From Pseudomonadota bacterium (lineage in GTDB: Bacteria > Pseudomonadota > Gammaproteobacteria > Steroidobacterales > Steroidobacteraceae): 64,000 nucleotides of DNA. A program made the position numbers and the translations under genes. Below the pieces are notes generated by a model that was not told where the DNA came from, made no database searches, and saw only the letters and a list, made by a program, of their open reading frames with translations. Below, piece after piece: positions 8,399-17,488 of the stretch. The DNA lies in contig JAEWLQ010000059.1 in the NCBI GenBank assembly GCA_023457495.1, positions 1 to 64,000 of the forward strand, written 5' to 3'. Position 1 is the stretch's first letter. Each line of letters starts with the position of its first letter.

Positions 8399-8751
8399 GC
8401 GGCCGTCCGCCGTCGCGCGGCGGTTTTCCCGGTTCGCGGCGCGCAGGCCGTGTCGCACTCCGCACCGCCCGCCGCGCAACACTTGTCGGTGAGGAAGCCG
8501 ACGAGCTGGTTCATGGCGGCGTAATCGGCGCTATAGATGAGCTGACGGCTGGCGCGCGCCTGCGCGATGAGACCGGCGCGCTGCAAGGCTTGCAGGTGGA
8601 ACGTGAGCGTGGACGGGGCAAGCCCCACCTTTTCTCCGATGGCCCCCGCCGGCAGGCCCGCGGGGCCCTGCTGCACGAGCAGGCGATAGATGGCCAGCCG
8701 GTAATCGTGGGCGAGCGCGCCCAGGGCCGCGACGACGTCGGGTGTCTTCAT
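8395..8751 (-). CDS. arsR: ArsR-family repressor
   Basis: A 118-residue winged-helix repressor. The helix-turn-helix (VGLAPSTLTFHLQALQRAGLI) lies near residues 45-65, followed by the wing (RQLIYSADY). The cysteines near the C-terminus (CCAAGGAECDTAC) are the likely As(III)-binding site, replacing the CVC motif in the DNA-binding helix of the plasmid R773 type. It is the first gene of the arsR-arsN2-arsC-ATP-grasp operon and would be expected to repress it. ATG 8751 is preferred to an upstream start that adds twelve residues unlike the family. Confidence 0.88.
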   Translation of the reverse strand: MKTPDVVAALGALAHDYRLAIYRLLVQQGPAGLPAGAIGEKVGLAPSTLTFHLQALQRAGLIAQARASRQLIYSADYAAMNQLVGFLTDKCCAAGGAECDTACAPRTGKTAARRRTAA

Positions 8752-8783
8752 GGCCCTACGATATTTCGTGAATACTCGAAATG

Positions 8784-9266
8784 TCAATCGCCCGGTGGAG
8801 CGGCCTGCGTCGGCAACTCGAATTCACCCTTCGTCTGGAAGCGGGTCGTGCTGAAACCCGTACCGTGAAGCTTGCCGGACATCTCGTAGGCGATCTTTTC
8901 GAGGCCGGCGCCGCCGTCCTTGATCATGCCCAGCGCCTGTCGCGCCATGCGGAATCCCGAGATGGTGACCGGCACTTCGATGACGGATTCGCCGAAACGC
9001 GGCACGCTGCCGCTCGCATCGCTTACGCCGCTCGCGAGGGTCTTGCCCTGCACTTCCATCTGGAGCGCGACGCCGTTGTATTCCACCGGCGCGTCGTTGG
9101 GATTTTGCACCCGCAACTTCACCAGCAGGCGCAGTTCCATGCCCTGCCCTTGCAATGGCTGAATGCCCGCGACGGTGACCTGCAGCGGATCGCGCCGCTG
9201 CATCGATGCGCACCCCGCGGCCATCATGAAAACCACGGCGCACAGGAAAAACCGGCGATTGTTCAT
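8784..9266 (-). CDS. LEA type 2 (WHy-domain) lipoprotein
   Basis: A 160-residue lipoprotein with lipobox MMAAGCAS (Cys19). The mature part is one LEA_2/WHy beta-sandwich: LLVKLRVQNPNDAPVEYNGVALQMEV, then RFGESVIEVPVTI, the usual pattern of this family, which is associated with desiccation and stress protection. The start overlaps the PIG-L stop as ATGA, so both are in one operon transcribed from near 10300. The 32 bp to arsR are too short to show a clear terminator. Confidence 0.8.
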   Translation of the reverse strand: MNNRRFFLCAVVFMMAAGCASMQRRDPLQVTVAGIQPLQGQGMELRLLVKLRVQNPNDAPVEYNGVALQMEVQGKTLASGVSDASGSVPRFGESVIEVPVTISGFRMARQALGMIKDGGAGLEKIAYEMSGKLHGTGFSTTRFQTKGEFELPTQAAPPGD

Positions 9267-10261
9267 AGTCCCGACTCCTCGATGATCGTTCCTTCCTCGA
9301 ATTCGCAGGGCATCGGCTGCGCGCACAGGCTGCGCGGCGGCATGGGCGTGCGCGAGAACAGTTCGGTCGCGCGCACGTGGCTCACCATGACGCGGCCCAT
9401 CACTTTCATCTGCGTCCGGTGCGAGCGCACGGCCCGTAGTTTGGCATCGATCGCACCGGGATCGAGCGAGAACGTCTCCCACTGCATTCCCACGCCGCGC
9501 GGAGCGACCTTCTTGGGGAGGTCCGTTCGAAGGGCCCGCGGCCGCGGCCAACCCCGGCCACCGTGCACGATCCAGTAGCGGATCTTGTCCAGCTCGTTGC
9601 GTTTGCTCATCGCGCGCCAGGCCAGTATGCCGGCGCCGCGGTGATCCGGGTGCGTATCCTGCGGACTCGGCGCCAGCACCAGCGTCGGCCGCACCCGCTC
9701 GAGCACCGTGTGGAAATCGCGTTCGAGATTGTCGCCGTCGTAGTTAGCACCGGGATTGACGGCATCTTCGTACGCGACGGCGTTCTGCCCGGTGAACTTC
9801 GAGCGCCACGGCGTCTGTGGATAGTAGTAGTCGAGCAGCAGCGCCAGGACGCCGCGATCGGGATACCCGAGAAAGTACAGACGGTCCCCGTCGACGCCGA
9901 GCACCTGCGCCGCCGCCCTTGCCTCCTGTCCGCGTTGGATCGCGAGGCTCTGGTAGTGGCCCGCGCGCGGGCGCAGGCGTCTCTCGACCACCATCGCGTC
10001 CCATTTGAAGCCGTCGCCGTTCGTGACCCACACGATCGCGACGCGTGCGCCAAGCGCCCGCGCCGCGTGGATGATCCCGCCACAGCACAAGGATTCATCG
10101 TCGGGGTGCGGCGCGACGATCAGTAACGAATCGCCCGGCACGATGTCCCGCAGCGCCGGAATCTTGTCGCTCGCCGGGGCTTGCGCGGCCAGCAGGACGG
10201 TCAGGGCCAGAAGCCAGGTCGTTGATCGCAAGCGGCGGCCCTCGTGGCAGTGGACGGGCAT
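9263..10261 (-). CDS. PIG-L family deacetylase, exported
   Basis: A 332-residue protein with an N-terminal hydrophobic signal segment (STTWLLALTVLLAAQAPA) then the catalytic PIG-L/LmbE domain. Zinc-binding AHPDDE is at 51-56 and a later HPDH (DTHPDHRGAG) supplies the other ligand. Members remove acetyl groups from N-acetylglucosamine-type substrates (GPI, mycothiol or bacillithiol precursors, antibiotics). The signal suggests it acts in the periplasm; the substrate is unknown. ATG 10261 is chosen over an in-frame alternative at 10288 because it leaves a normal signal peptide. It is the upstream partner of the LEA lipoprotein gene. Confidence 0.8.
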   Translation of the reverse strand: MPVHCHEGRRLRSTTWLLALTVLLAAQAPASDKIPALRDIVPGDSLLIVAPHPDDESLCCGGIIHAARALGARVAIVWVTNGDGFKWDAMVVERRLRPRAGHYQSLAIQRGQEARAAAQVLGVDGDRLYFLGYPDRGVLALLLDYYYPQTPWRSKFTGQNAVAYEDAVNPGANYDGDNLERDFHTVLERVRPTLVLAPSPQDTHPDHRGAGILAWRAMSKRNELDKIRYWIVHGGRGWPRPRALRTDLPKKVAPRGVGMQWETFSLDPGAIDAKLRAVRSHRTQMKVMGRVMVSHVRATELFSRTPMPPRSLCAQPMPCEFEEGTIIEESGL

Positions 10262-10413
10262 CCTCGACAGTGCCGCCGCGCGCCTCAATCAGACGTTTGC
10301 GCCACTCGCCTGCGGGTGTTTCCTCAGGCTTCGCCTATCGACGCAATCGATGGTTCCCGCCGGAATCGTCGGCTACAGTCCGCTGCCCGCACTGCGTGAA
10401 GGACTGCGCCTAC

Positions 10414-10668
10414 ATGAATTTCCACGACAGGCTCGCACGGAAGGCATACGAGAAAGGTCACACGGCCGACGCGTTCCAGGCGCTCGCTCAGAGCAAGGCG
10501 GGCGCCTTCTGGGTGTACCTCGCGATCACCGGCGTCGTCTGGTGGTTCGCGTATGGATTCCTGTGGCTGATCCCGGCCGCGTTCGCCGGATGGCGTGCGT
10601 GGGAAAGTGTTTCCGCGACGCGCGTGCAGGTGCGGCTCATGAACCTCGAGCAGCGCGCGCGAACTTAG
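10414..10668 (+). CDS. Small membrane protein, hypothetical
   Basis: An 84-residue protein with one or two hydrophobic segments between residues about 30 and 60 (AFWVYLAITGVVWWFAYGFLWLIPAAFAGW), flanked by a charged N-terminus (DRLARKAYEKGHTADAFQ) and a basic C-terminus. It is likely an inner-membrane protein. No family is recognised. It is convergent with the metallopeptidase gene and the stops overlap by 4 bp. Confidence 0.6.
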   Translation: MNFHDRLARKAYEKGHTADAFQALAQSKAGAFWVYLAITGVVWWFAYGFLWLIPAAFAGWRAWESVSATRVQVRLMNLEQRART

Positions 10669-13544
10669 GCCGTCGCGCCCGTTTCGCCCGGCGCCGGAAT
10701 GCTCGCCAGCAGCACCGTCTCCATCTCGCGCGCGTAGCCTGCGATTCTTTCGGACTGGTCGGTGCCGTTGATGATCCGGCGCGCACCTTTGTAGTCGGCT
10801 CCCGCGGCATTGATGTACTGATCGAGACGCTTGCCGGTGAATCGTCCCGCGCGCATGCCGAGGGACATGATCCGATACGCAATGGCCGGATCGAGCGCGA
10901 TGTCGGGCTCGATTTCCAATGCATCGCCGAGCTCGAGATCCTCGCCGAGGTTGCGGTAGTTGTAGCGCCAGGTGAGCTGCACGAAGCCGCGGCCGTAGTA
11001 GCGGTTCTGACGCGGCACACCCTGGCGGTCGACGACGGTCTCCGGCAGGCCGTATTTGCGCCCTTCTCCACGGCCGTACTCCTCGATCGGCTGCCAGCGG
11101 TCGGCGCATTCGTGTTTGACCGTCGCGAGCATGTAGGCGGCCCAGCGCGCGTCGGTGATCTCGGCATCGGCGGCGATGGCGGAAAGCAGCGAGGTGAAGC
11201 CGTGGCGCTGCGCCACGCCCAGCTCGCCGTAGCCGAATTGATAGATCTCGAGCGCGCGCGGCACGTCGAGCTTGGTGAGCTTGACGGTCGCCGCGTCGTT
11301 GAGCAGCAGCCGGCGCACCCAGTCCGGGACTTCATCGGTGAGCGCGGGCAACGCCTTGCGCGCACGCAGCTCGCGGCCGATCACGGTCCAGGTGAACGGA
11401 CCCACGATTCCATCCACGATGATGTCGGCGATCGACTGCAACCGGCTCACCGCCCGTTCGGTGTCGCGGTCGAAATCCGGCGAATCGTCGAGATCGGGAG
11501 ACGGCTCGACGCATGCGTTGAGACAGGTCTTGAGCAGCCTGACGAGCGCGTGTCTGTTCCCCTCGCGCAGGAACAGCCGTGGCGCCGCGTCGGCGGCCGC
11601 GCTGTCGGATTCCGTGAGGATCTTGCGCGCGGTGGCCGCGGGCTGCGATTGCGGACGCGTGACGCCGTGCAGCCGCAGCAGTAGTTTGGGCTGCGGCAGC
11701 AGGTACTTGCTCGGGCCACTGGCGAAGAGTTGTTGTCCGTCGCCGCTCACGAATTCGCGTTGCCGGCGCAGGCGCTTGACGTCGAGCACGGACTTGCGAA
11801 TGACGAATCGGATGCGCCCGCGCGGATCGAGGATGGCGGTGGCGCCGCCATAGAAATCGAAGCCGGGGCTGCCATCGCGCGGCCGAACCTCGCGCCGCTG
11901 CGTGATCTCCGCCACCAGGTCGAACACGACCTGGCCGCTGGGACCCACGCGCCGCGACGGTCGCACCGACTCGACGACCGGAGGATGGACCGTGTCGCCC
12001 TCGAGTTCGGGATCGCCGGGCGCCGCGAGACCGAACTCGTGGCGATACGCCGGATCCGCGGCGAGTTGCCCGAACGCGCAGGCCTGGCGCTCCAGCTCGC
12101 GCGCGTTCGCCGCGCGGCCCGGATCGCCGTCGAACTGCAGCCGCGCGAAGCTCAATTCCGGCTCGATCGGCAAAACGTTCTGGGGCCCGCGCCACACGAG
12201 CGCGCCTTCGGAAAGGCTCGGCACGTCCGCCGGGTAGATGCGCTGGCGCGCGAAGGCGTCGACCCACGCCTCGCGATACGCGAACTCGTCGTGCGGGACC
12301 AGATCGATGTCGGCGGTGATGACGGCGCGCAGGAACTCGCCGAAGGTCACGTCGACCGGCGGGCAGTAATCGATGGCGCGGATGCAGATGGTGAGGAACT
12401 GCGCGGCGAGCCGGCAGGCGCGCTCGGTGAGCTGCGCCGCCAGCACGTCGGGAATCTGCCCCGGCGGCAGGATGCCGGTGCCATTCGTCGCGAGCCGCAT
12501 GAGTGGCAGCGTCTTGCGGTTGAACACCGTGGTGAAGGCATCGAACACGGCGCGCACCAGGATCTCGCCGCGTTGATGCGGCTCGATCGCGTCCTCGTAA
12601 CGGGATTCTGTGCCGCCCACCGCGCTGCGCAGCGCGCCGGTCGAGGTGGTCGCCTGCGCGAACTGCACGGCGATGTCGGTGAGTAGTTTGGCGTACGGGA
12701 TCTCGCCGCGCGAGGCGCGCACCGCGGCCAGCACCACGTCGCGGTAGGTGAAGCGCTGGAAGATGGCGATGAGATCCGCGAAGGCCTCGTGGAACGCCAG
12801 CACGTCGAGGTTCGACGGATACAGGAAATGCGAACGCAAGCCGTCGAGCAGCGCGTGCGACATCTCGTGCACCACCACGTCGTGCGACAGGCACAACGAG
12901 ATGCGGCCATTCGGAACGTTGCGGCCCGCGACCGCGTTGCCCGCGGTGAAGGTTCCGAAGCAGATCTCGCCGCGCGCGCGGTCATAGAAGGCATTCTCGA
13001 GCTCGGGGACACTGGGGCGGATGCGCAGCTTCGGCGGCCCGTCGGCGCCGCGCGCGCGATCGATGCCCCAGCCGATGTCGCGTCCCAGCGCCTGGCGGAA
13101 GGCGGCATACGTCGTCGTGCAGACCGCGTACACCATCTGCTGGCGGAACAGTTCGTCTTCGGGCGATGGCGGCCGGCCCTGCTGCATCAGCAGCATCCGG
13201 TCGTCGAGATCGACCGCCTGATCGCAGAGGATTTCGAGAATGGCGCCGCGCGGTCCGCGCGGCCCGAGCTCGATGGGCTCGAACGGCACGTTGACGACGG
13301 AAATCGCGCCGTCGCGGATCGAGGCCGATGGATCGAGCGCGTAGATCTTGAGCGGCCGGTACACCGGATCGCCGGGCCTGCGCTCGTAGGCCGGCGAGGA
13401 AACCGCGTGCGAGACGCGTTTGCCAATCAGGAAGTCGACGTTCGCGCGCGCGGTGCCGCGGCGCACGTTCTCGGGCCGCACGGGCCGACCGCTGCGGCTC
13501 TGCGCCAGCGCGGCGTTTGCTTCCGGGGTGCTCGGCTTCGCCAT
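10665..13544 (-). CDS. Metallopeptidase-peptidoglycan-binding-GH19-like fusion protein
   Basis: A 959-residue multidomain protein. A gluzincin-type metallopeptidase has zinc motif HEMSH (226-230) and a downstream HEAFAD (252-257), whose Glu is the likely third ligand. After a long middle region with beta-rich segments comes a short helical peptidoglycan-binding-like module (about 669-730, DFDRDTERAVSRLQ then DGIVGPFTW). The C-terminal about 170 residues resemble GH19 chitinase/endolysin domains (VKHECADRW near 809-817, IEEYG, and YYGRGFVQLTWRYNYR near 849-864). No signal peptide or membrane segment is visible. ATG 13544 is 14 bp after the hydrolase-metacaspase stop, so the two form an operon. 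Domain calls are by motif; the combination is one I do not recognise. Confidence 0.75.
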   Translation of the reverse strand: MAKPSTPEANAALAQSRSGRPVRPENVRRGTARANVDFLIGKRVSHAVSSPAYERRPGDPVYRPLKIYALDPSASIRDGAISVVNVPFEPIELGPRGPRGAILEILCDQAVDLDDRMLLMQQGRPPSPEDELFRQQMVYAVCTTTYAAFRQALGRDIGWGIDRARGADGPPKLRIRPSVPELENAFYDRARGEICFGTFTAGNAVAGRNVPNGRISLCLSHDVVVHEMSHALLDGLRSHFLYPSNLDVLAFHEAFADLIAIFQRFTYRDVVLAAVRASRGEIPYAKLLTDIAVQFAQATTSTGALRSAVGGTESRYEDAIEPHQRGEILVRAVFDAFTTVFNRKTLPLMRLATNGTGILPPGQIPDVLAAQLTERACRLAAQFLTICIRAIDYCPPVDVTFGEFLRAVITADIDLVPHDEFAYREAWVDAFARQRIYPADVPSLSEGALVWRGPQNVLPIEPELSFARLQFDGDPGRAANARELERQACAFGQLAADPAYRHEFGLAAPGDPELEGDTVHPPVVESVRPSRRVGPSGQVVFDLVAEITQRREVRPRDGSPGFDFYGGATAILDPRGRIRFVIRKSVLDVKRLRRQREFVSGDGQQLFASGPSKYLLPQPKLLLRLHGVTRPQSQPAATARKILTESDSAAADAAPRLFLREGNRHALVRLLKTCLNACVEPSPDLDDSPDFDRDTERAVSRLQSIADIIVDGIVGPFTWTVIGRELRARKALPALTDEVPDWVRRLLLNDAATVKLTKLDVPRALEIYQFGYGELGVAQRHGFTSLLSAIAADAEITDARWAAYMLATVKHECADRWQPIEEYGRGEGRKYGLPETVVDRQGVPRQNRYYGRGFVQLTWRYNYRNLGEDLELGDALEIEPDIALDPAIAYRIMSLGMRAGRFTGKRLDQYINAAGADYKGARRIINGTDQSERIAGYAREMETVLLASIPAPGETGATA

Positions 13545-13558
13545 GCGCGCCTGGCCGA

Positions 13559-16500
13559 TCAGGTCAACGCATGGAACAGCGGCAGGTTCAGCGCCGCGTC
13601 CGGGCAATCGAGGAACGGCGTCTGCTGGCGATGCTGGCCGAACGCGGCGATCACCGCGTCCTGCAGCGAGCGCGGCGTGAACCGCGCAAGATCACCGGCC
13701 AGCAGCGGCGTGATGAACCGCGTGAAGTCACCGTTACCGTTGTGCTCGAGCGCCACCTGCGTGCTGAGGCACGCGGAGAAGTTGACCCAGCGGATGTCGT
13801 TGCGCGATATCCGGTTGCGCGCCCCGGCCATGGTCGCGCGAGTCGAGTTCACGTGATCTCGGAAGCGCTCGTGCGCGCGCATCCAGTCTTCCCAGTTTTC
13901 GGTGCGCTTGAGGAAACGGGCGCGTCCGGGATCGCCGCCCGCGCTGTTGCGCCCGAGCATGCGGGTGATGGAACCGGAATGACAGCAATCGATGAAGGCC
14001 GTGAGGCTGACGCCCGCGGGCAGCATGTCGAAAAGGTCGCGCACGTCGTCGTCGATGAGGAAGGCGCCGTCCTCGAAATCCACCGGCACGAAGGCCTGAT
14101 CGTTGCCGTCGCCGTTGGGATCTTCGTCTCCGTCGAGATCGGGCACGCGGGTGCCGTGTCCCGAGTACTGGAAGATGAGGATGTCGCCGCGTTTCGCGCC
14201 GCCGACGAGCTCGCGCAACGCCGCGACGATGGCGGCGTGCGTCGCGCGCCTGTCGGTGAGCGGCGGCAGCACTTCGAAGCCCGCGGCCGTCAGCGTACGC
14301 GACCAGGTCACCGTGTCGTTGACGCAGCCGGTGAGTGCGTTGGGACCTGGATAGGCGTCGATGCCGACACACAGCGCGCGGCGTGCGCCGCCGTTGGACT
14401 TGCCATTCGCGGATGCCGGCTTCGGTCGCGCCGACGTCGCGGGCGTGGCGGTTTCGGGCATCACGATCGCGGGAGCCGGCGTGTTGGCGGCCTCGAATGC
14501 CGGACGCAGCGTCGGCACCGCGCCCATGCGCGTGAGGTCGACTCCCTCCAGCCAGTCGTCCGACACCGGCCAGCCATCCATCGACCGGGCGGCGCTCGCC
14601 TGGTAAGGCACGCGCGCATCGGCGGCGCCGAGCACGTTCGCGGCGACGCCGTTCATGGTCAACACGTCGTCGTCGAAGCCGCCGTGCGTGGTCGAGGCGC
14701 TCGAGGCGTTGCCGCCGCCGTTCTTCGTCTCGGACCACACGACGCGCCCGGGCGCGTTGGGCGCGCCGTTCAGGCCGAACAAGGCGGCGACCGACGGCGT
14801 CGCGCGCAGTGATATTTCAAGGCCGAGAACCGGCGTGCGTCGCTGAGACTCGAGCGCGTGGTGGATGAGATAGAGCAGCGACTTGCGATAGACACGGATG
14901 CAGTTGTCGTCCTCCTCGAAGCTCTTCTTCATCGTGTACATGACGGCTTTCTCGACGGCGCCCGTCGCGCCGATCTGCTGCGAGAGCCGCGCGTCGAAGT
15001 CCGGGACCGTGATCGCGGGCGCGAGCAGCTGCAGCGTCTTGAAGCGCGGCAGCTTCTCCTCCTTCGCCATCGGCAGGAACCAGGAGTGGAAAATCGATCC
15101 CGCGCTGTGGCCGACGGCGTGGAATTCCAGCGGCCGTGTGCCGATGAGCACCGGGTTGTTCACGAGTTCGAGCAGGCGTTTGGCGGTGTAACGCGCGCCG
15201 CCTTTCGCGCCGCTGGCGAGCGCGGCGTTGTTCTTCATGGCGCCCCACACGTGGACGCCGCCGAGCGCGCGCACGCCCTCCTGCACCAGCGGATCCGTCG
15301 TGAAGTCGAACAGGTCGCGCGCGCCCAGGCCCGGGATCTTGCGCGCGACGGACTCGAGGATGCTGCGCAGCGCGTCGAACAGGCCCGTCTCCCAGACGAA
15401 GTAGATGGGATACACGCCGTTCTTCTTCCACCACTCGACGTGTTTGAGCGCAATCTTGAGGCCATCGCGTTCGCCGATGAGTCCGCCGTGCGCCCAGATC
15501 GCGACACGCAGCGGCTCGTTCGCCGGCAGCGTCGCGGCCCACTTCGGAATGTGCTCCCGCACGATGGCATCGACATCGCCTTCCGTCGTCGCGTATTTGC
15601 CGCTCGCCTTGAAGAGGCCTTCGCTCAGGTTCACCACGTGGGGACGCAGCGCTTCGAGCTCGGTGGGCGTGAGCTCCTCCGACTTCGCCCGCGCGCCGCG
15701 TGTGCCGCTCATCGAGGCGATGGTCGACAGCACCTGGTCGCGATAGACATCGAGGATGCGCGCGACTTCGTCGACCGACGGCGCCGGCGCGAGCGCGCGG
15801 GCGGTGGTCGCCGCGGGCTCGAGCCATTCGAGCAGCTGCGCGCCGACACGCGGCTCGGCGAAAAACTCCGTGTGCACGATGCCATCCGCCGGACCGAATT
15901 GCAGACAGCGGGCGCCGTCGATCGGGAAGCCGCCGGCGCCATTGCGCGCGAACACACCGTCGCGCGGCACGACGAGATCGTTGGCCGCCTCTTCGAACAC
16001 CTTGTCCACCGCGGCATCCTGGGCACGCGCGAGGCTGAAGAACGGTGTGCCGGGCTTCGGCTCGAAGTCCGACGCGATGGCGAACTGATCCGGTGTCGTT
16101 CCGCCGGGCACGTTCAGCGCCTTGAGGAACGGCCCGCGCGGATTCATCGCCGCGAGGCCCTCGAGATCCGTCAGCAATCCGTGGCCGATGACCTTGATCG
16201 CCAGCACCAGCCCATCGACGATTTTCTTCGCCGCGCCCTGCGGAATGAATTTCGCGATCGTCGTGAAACGATCGATCATCGCGATCATGTGTTCGTCGTC
16301 GGCCAGTGCCGTGCCGGCGTTGACCGCGCCGACGAACACGATGCGCCGCACCTTGATGCCGCGCGCTTCGCCGAGCAGCGCAATCTGGCGCGACACCAAT
16401 CCGCCGCGACTGTGGCACACGATGTCGATCTCGAGGCCCATCGAATCCGGCACGCCGGCGAGGAACGCGATGGCGTTCTCGCGCGGATCGGCCGTCAGCG

Positions 16501-17275
16501 TCGGGTGATTGAACGCGAACAGGCGGCCGCCGTAGCGCTCCGACAGCTCCGCCATCACGGCCGGCGACAGCGAGGAAAACGCGCCGCTGGTGCTGAACGT
16601 GCCGTGCACGAACAGCAATGCAGGCCCCTGCGAGAGGCGCTGCCAATCGGCGTCCGTGATGCGCGCGAAGTTCGGATCGTCGACCTGGTAGTCATCCACG
16701 CCGAAGGTGCGGGTGAACGTCGGCCGGTTCTTCGTTTCCCACTTGCGGGCGAAGCCGTGGATGATCGGCCCGAGCAGCGGGTCCGTGATCTTGAACAGGA
16801 AGGAGTTGATCTTCTTGCCGATGTCGCCGAAGCCGCGAGTCGCGCCGGCCGCGGGCGCCGCGTCGAGCGGGATCGAGAATTTGAGGGTCGCGCCGAGCGC
16901 GCGCGCCTTGCCCGAGTCCGCCTTGCGCGTGGTATCCGGCACCACCCAGGAGACCGCGCCCGTGGCCGCGTCCTCGACCAGCAGCACGCAGGATTCATCG
17001 TCGCGCACCGGCACTTCGAGCGTCGCCGCGGGCGCAGCGCCGGCGAGATCGCGCGTGCCCGCCGCGGGGGCTGCGGCGGGCGGCAAGACCACGACCTTGT
17101 CGAGCTTCAGTCCCGCGCTCGCCAGCTCCGCGTCGAACGCATCGCCGCCGAACGCACGGGTTCCCGCACCACCGGGTTGCGCCGTGGCGGCGCCCGCCAG
17201 GGCGGTGGAATGTAATACGTAACCGCCGCCCAGATCAGTGCGGACTTGGTTTCCAGGTAGTTTGGATGCTGGCAT
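13559..17275 (-). CDS. Double alpha/beta-hydrolase-metacaspase fusion protein
   Basis: A 1238-residue protein. After about 215 low-complexity, Ala/Gly-rich N-terminal residues come two lipase/esterase-like domains: first FVHGT (222-226) and CHSRGG with Ser289, resembling PGAP1-type hydrolases; second AHGG (595-598) and GHSAG with Ser724. A linker rich in Ala/Thr/Pro (about 920-965) leads to a caspase/metacaspase (C14) domain. This begins RRALCVGIDAYPG, has the catalytic His in YSGHGT (His1040), an Asp-rich calcium-type loop at 1047-1066 and the catalytic Cys in DCCHSGS (Cys1098 by alignment with DSCHSG). No signal peptide is visible. The start has a GGGAG ribosome site. The upstream 213 bp hold its presumed promoter. 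All three nucleophiles are intact. Confidence 0.85.
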   Translation of the reverse strand: MPASKLPGNQVRTDLGGGYVLHSTALAGAATAQPGGAGTRAFGGDAFDAELASAGLKLDKVVVLPPAAAPAAGTRDLAGAAPAATLEVPVRDDESCVLLVEDAATGAVSWVVPDTTRKADSGKARALGATLKFSIPLDAAPAAGATRGFGDIGKKINSFLFKITDPLLGPIIHGFARKWETKNRPTFTRTFGVDDYQVDDPNFARITDADWQRLSQGPALLFVHGTFSTSGAFSSLSPAVMAELSERYGGRLFAFNHPTLTADPRENAIAFLAGVPDSMGLEIDIVCHSRGGLVSRQIALLGEARGIKVRRIVFVGAVNAGTALADDEHMIAMIDRFTTIAKFIPQGAAKKIVDGLVLAIKVIGHGLLTDLEGLAAMNPRGPFLKALNVPGGTTPDQFAIASDFEPKPGTPFFSLARAQDAAVDKVFEEAANDLVVPRDGVFARNGAGGFPIDGARCLQFGPADGIVHTEFFAEPRVGAQLLEWLEPAATTARALAPAPSVDEVARILDVYRDQVLSTIASMSGTRGARAKSEELTPTELEALRPHVVNLSEGLFKASGKYATTEGDVDAIVREHIPKWAATLPANEPLRVAIWAHGGLIGERDGLKIALKHVEWWKKNGVYPIYFVWETGLFDALRSILESVARKIPGLGARDLFDFTTDPLVQEGVRALGGVHVWGAMKNNAALASGAKGGARYTAKRLLELVNNPVLIGTRPLEFHAVGHSAGSIFHSWFLPMAKEEKLPRFKTLQLLAPAITVPDFDARLSQQIGATGAVEKAVMYTMKKSFEEDDNCIRVYRKSLLYLIHHALESQRRTPVLGLEISLRATPSVAALFGLNGAPNAPGRVVWSETKNGGGNASSASTTHGGFDDDVLTMNGVAANVLGAADARVPYQASAARSMDGWPVSDDWLEGVDLTRMGAVPTLRPAFEAANTPAPAIVMPETATPATSARPKPASANGKSNGGARRALCVGIDAYPGPNALTGCVNDTVTWSRTLTAAGFEVLPPLTDRRATHAAIVAALRELVGGAKRGDILIFQYSGHGTRVPDLDGDEDPNGDGNDQAFVPVDFEDGAFLIDDDVRDLFDMLPAGVSLTAFIDCCHSGSITRMLGRNSAGGDPGRARFLKRTENWEDWMRAHERFRDHVNSTRATMAGARNRISRNDIRWVNFSACLSTQVALEHNGNGDFTRFITPLLAGDLARFTPRSLQDAVIAAFGQHRQQTPFLDCPDAALNLPLFHALT

Positions 17276-17488
17276 GGCGGCTCCCGTGGTCAGGTTGAGT
17301 CAGGGGAGCCATCGCGCGATGGCGCGGGCACAGGATCCGCGCACGCCCTCTTTCCGTGGGCCTATCCATTCGCGACTTTGTCTCCCGGGCGCAATTCTTC
17401 TGTTCCGTTCTTGCGCTTCGGGATCTTGTATAGCACCGGCCATTGCCGATAGCTAGCCGCGTGATGTGCTCACGCAGCAGGAATGTGA
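17276..17488. other. Intergenic region before the metacaspase operon
   Basis: No convincing gene is seen. It is less GC-rich than its neighbours and should hold the promoter of the metacaspase operon. On the minus strand GCTATACAAG could serve as a -10 region, but I find no clear -35 or operator. Confidence 0.35.

Noticed and set aside
14858..17215. A 785-codon open frame opposite the hydrolase-metacaspase gene
   Set aside because: Antisense to a gene with many intact motifs; no protein features.
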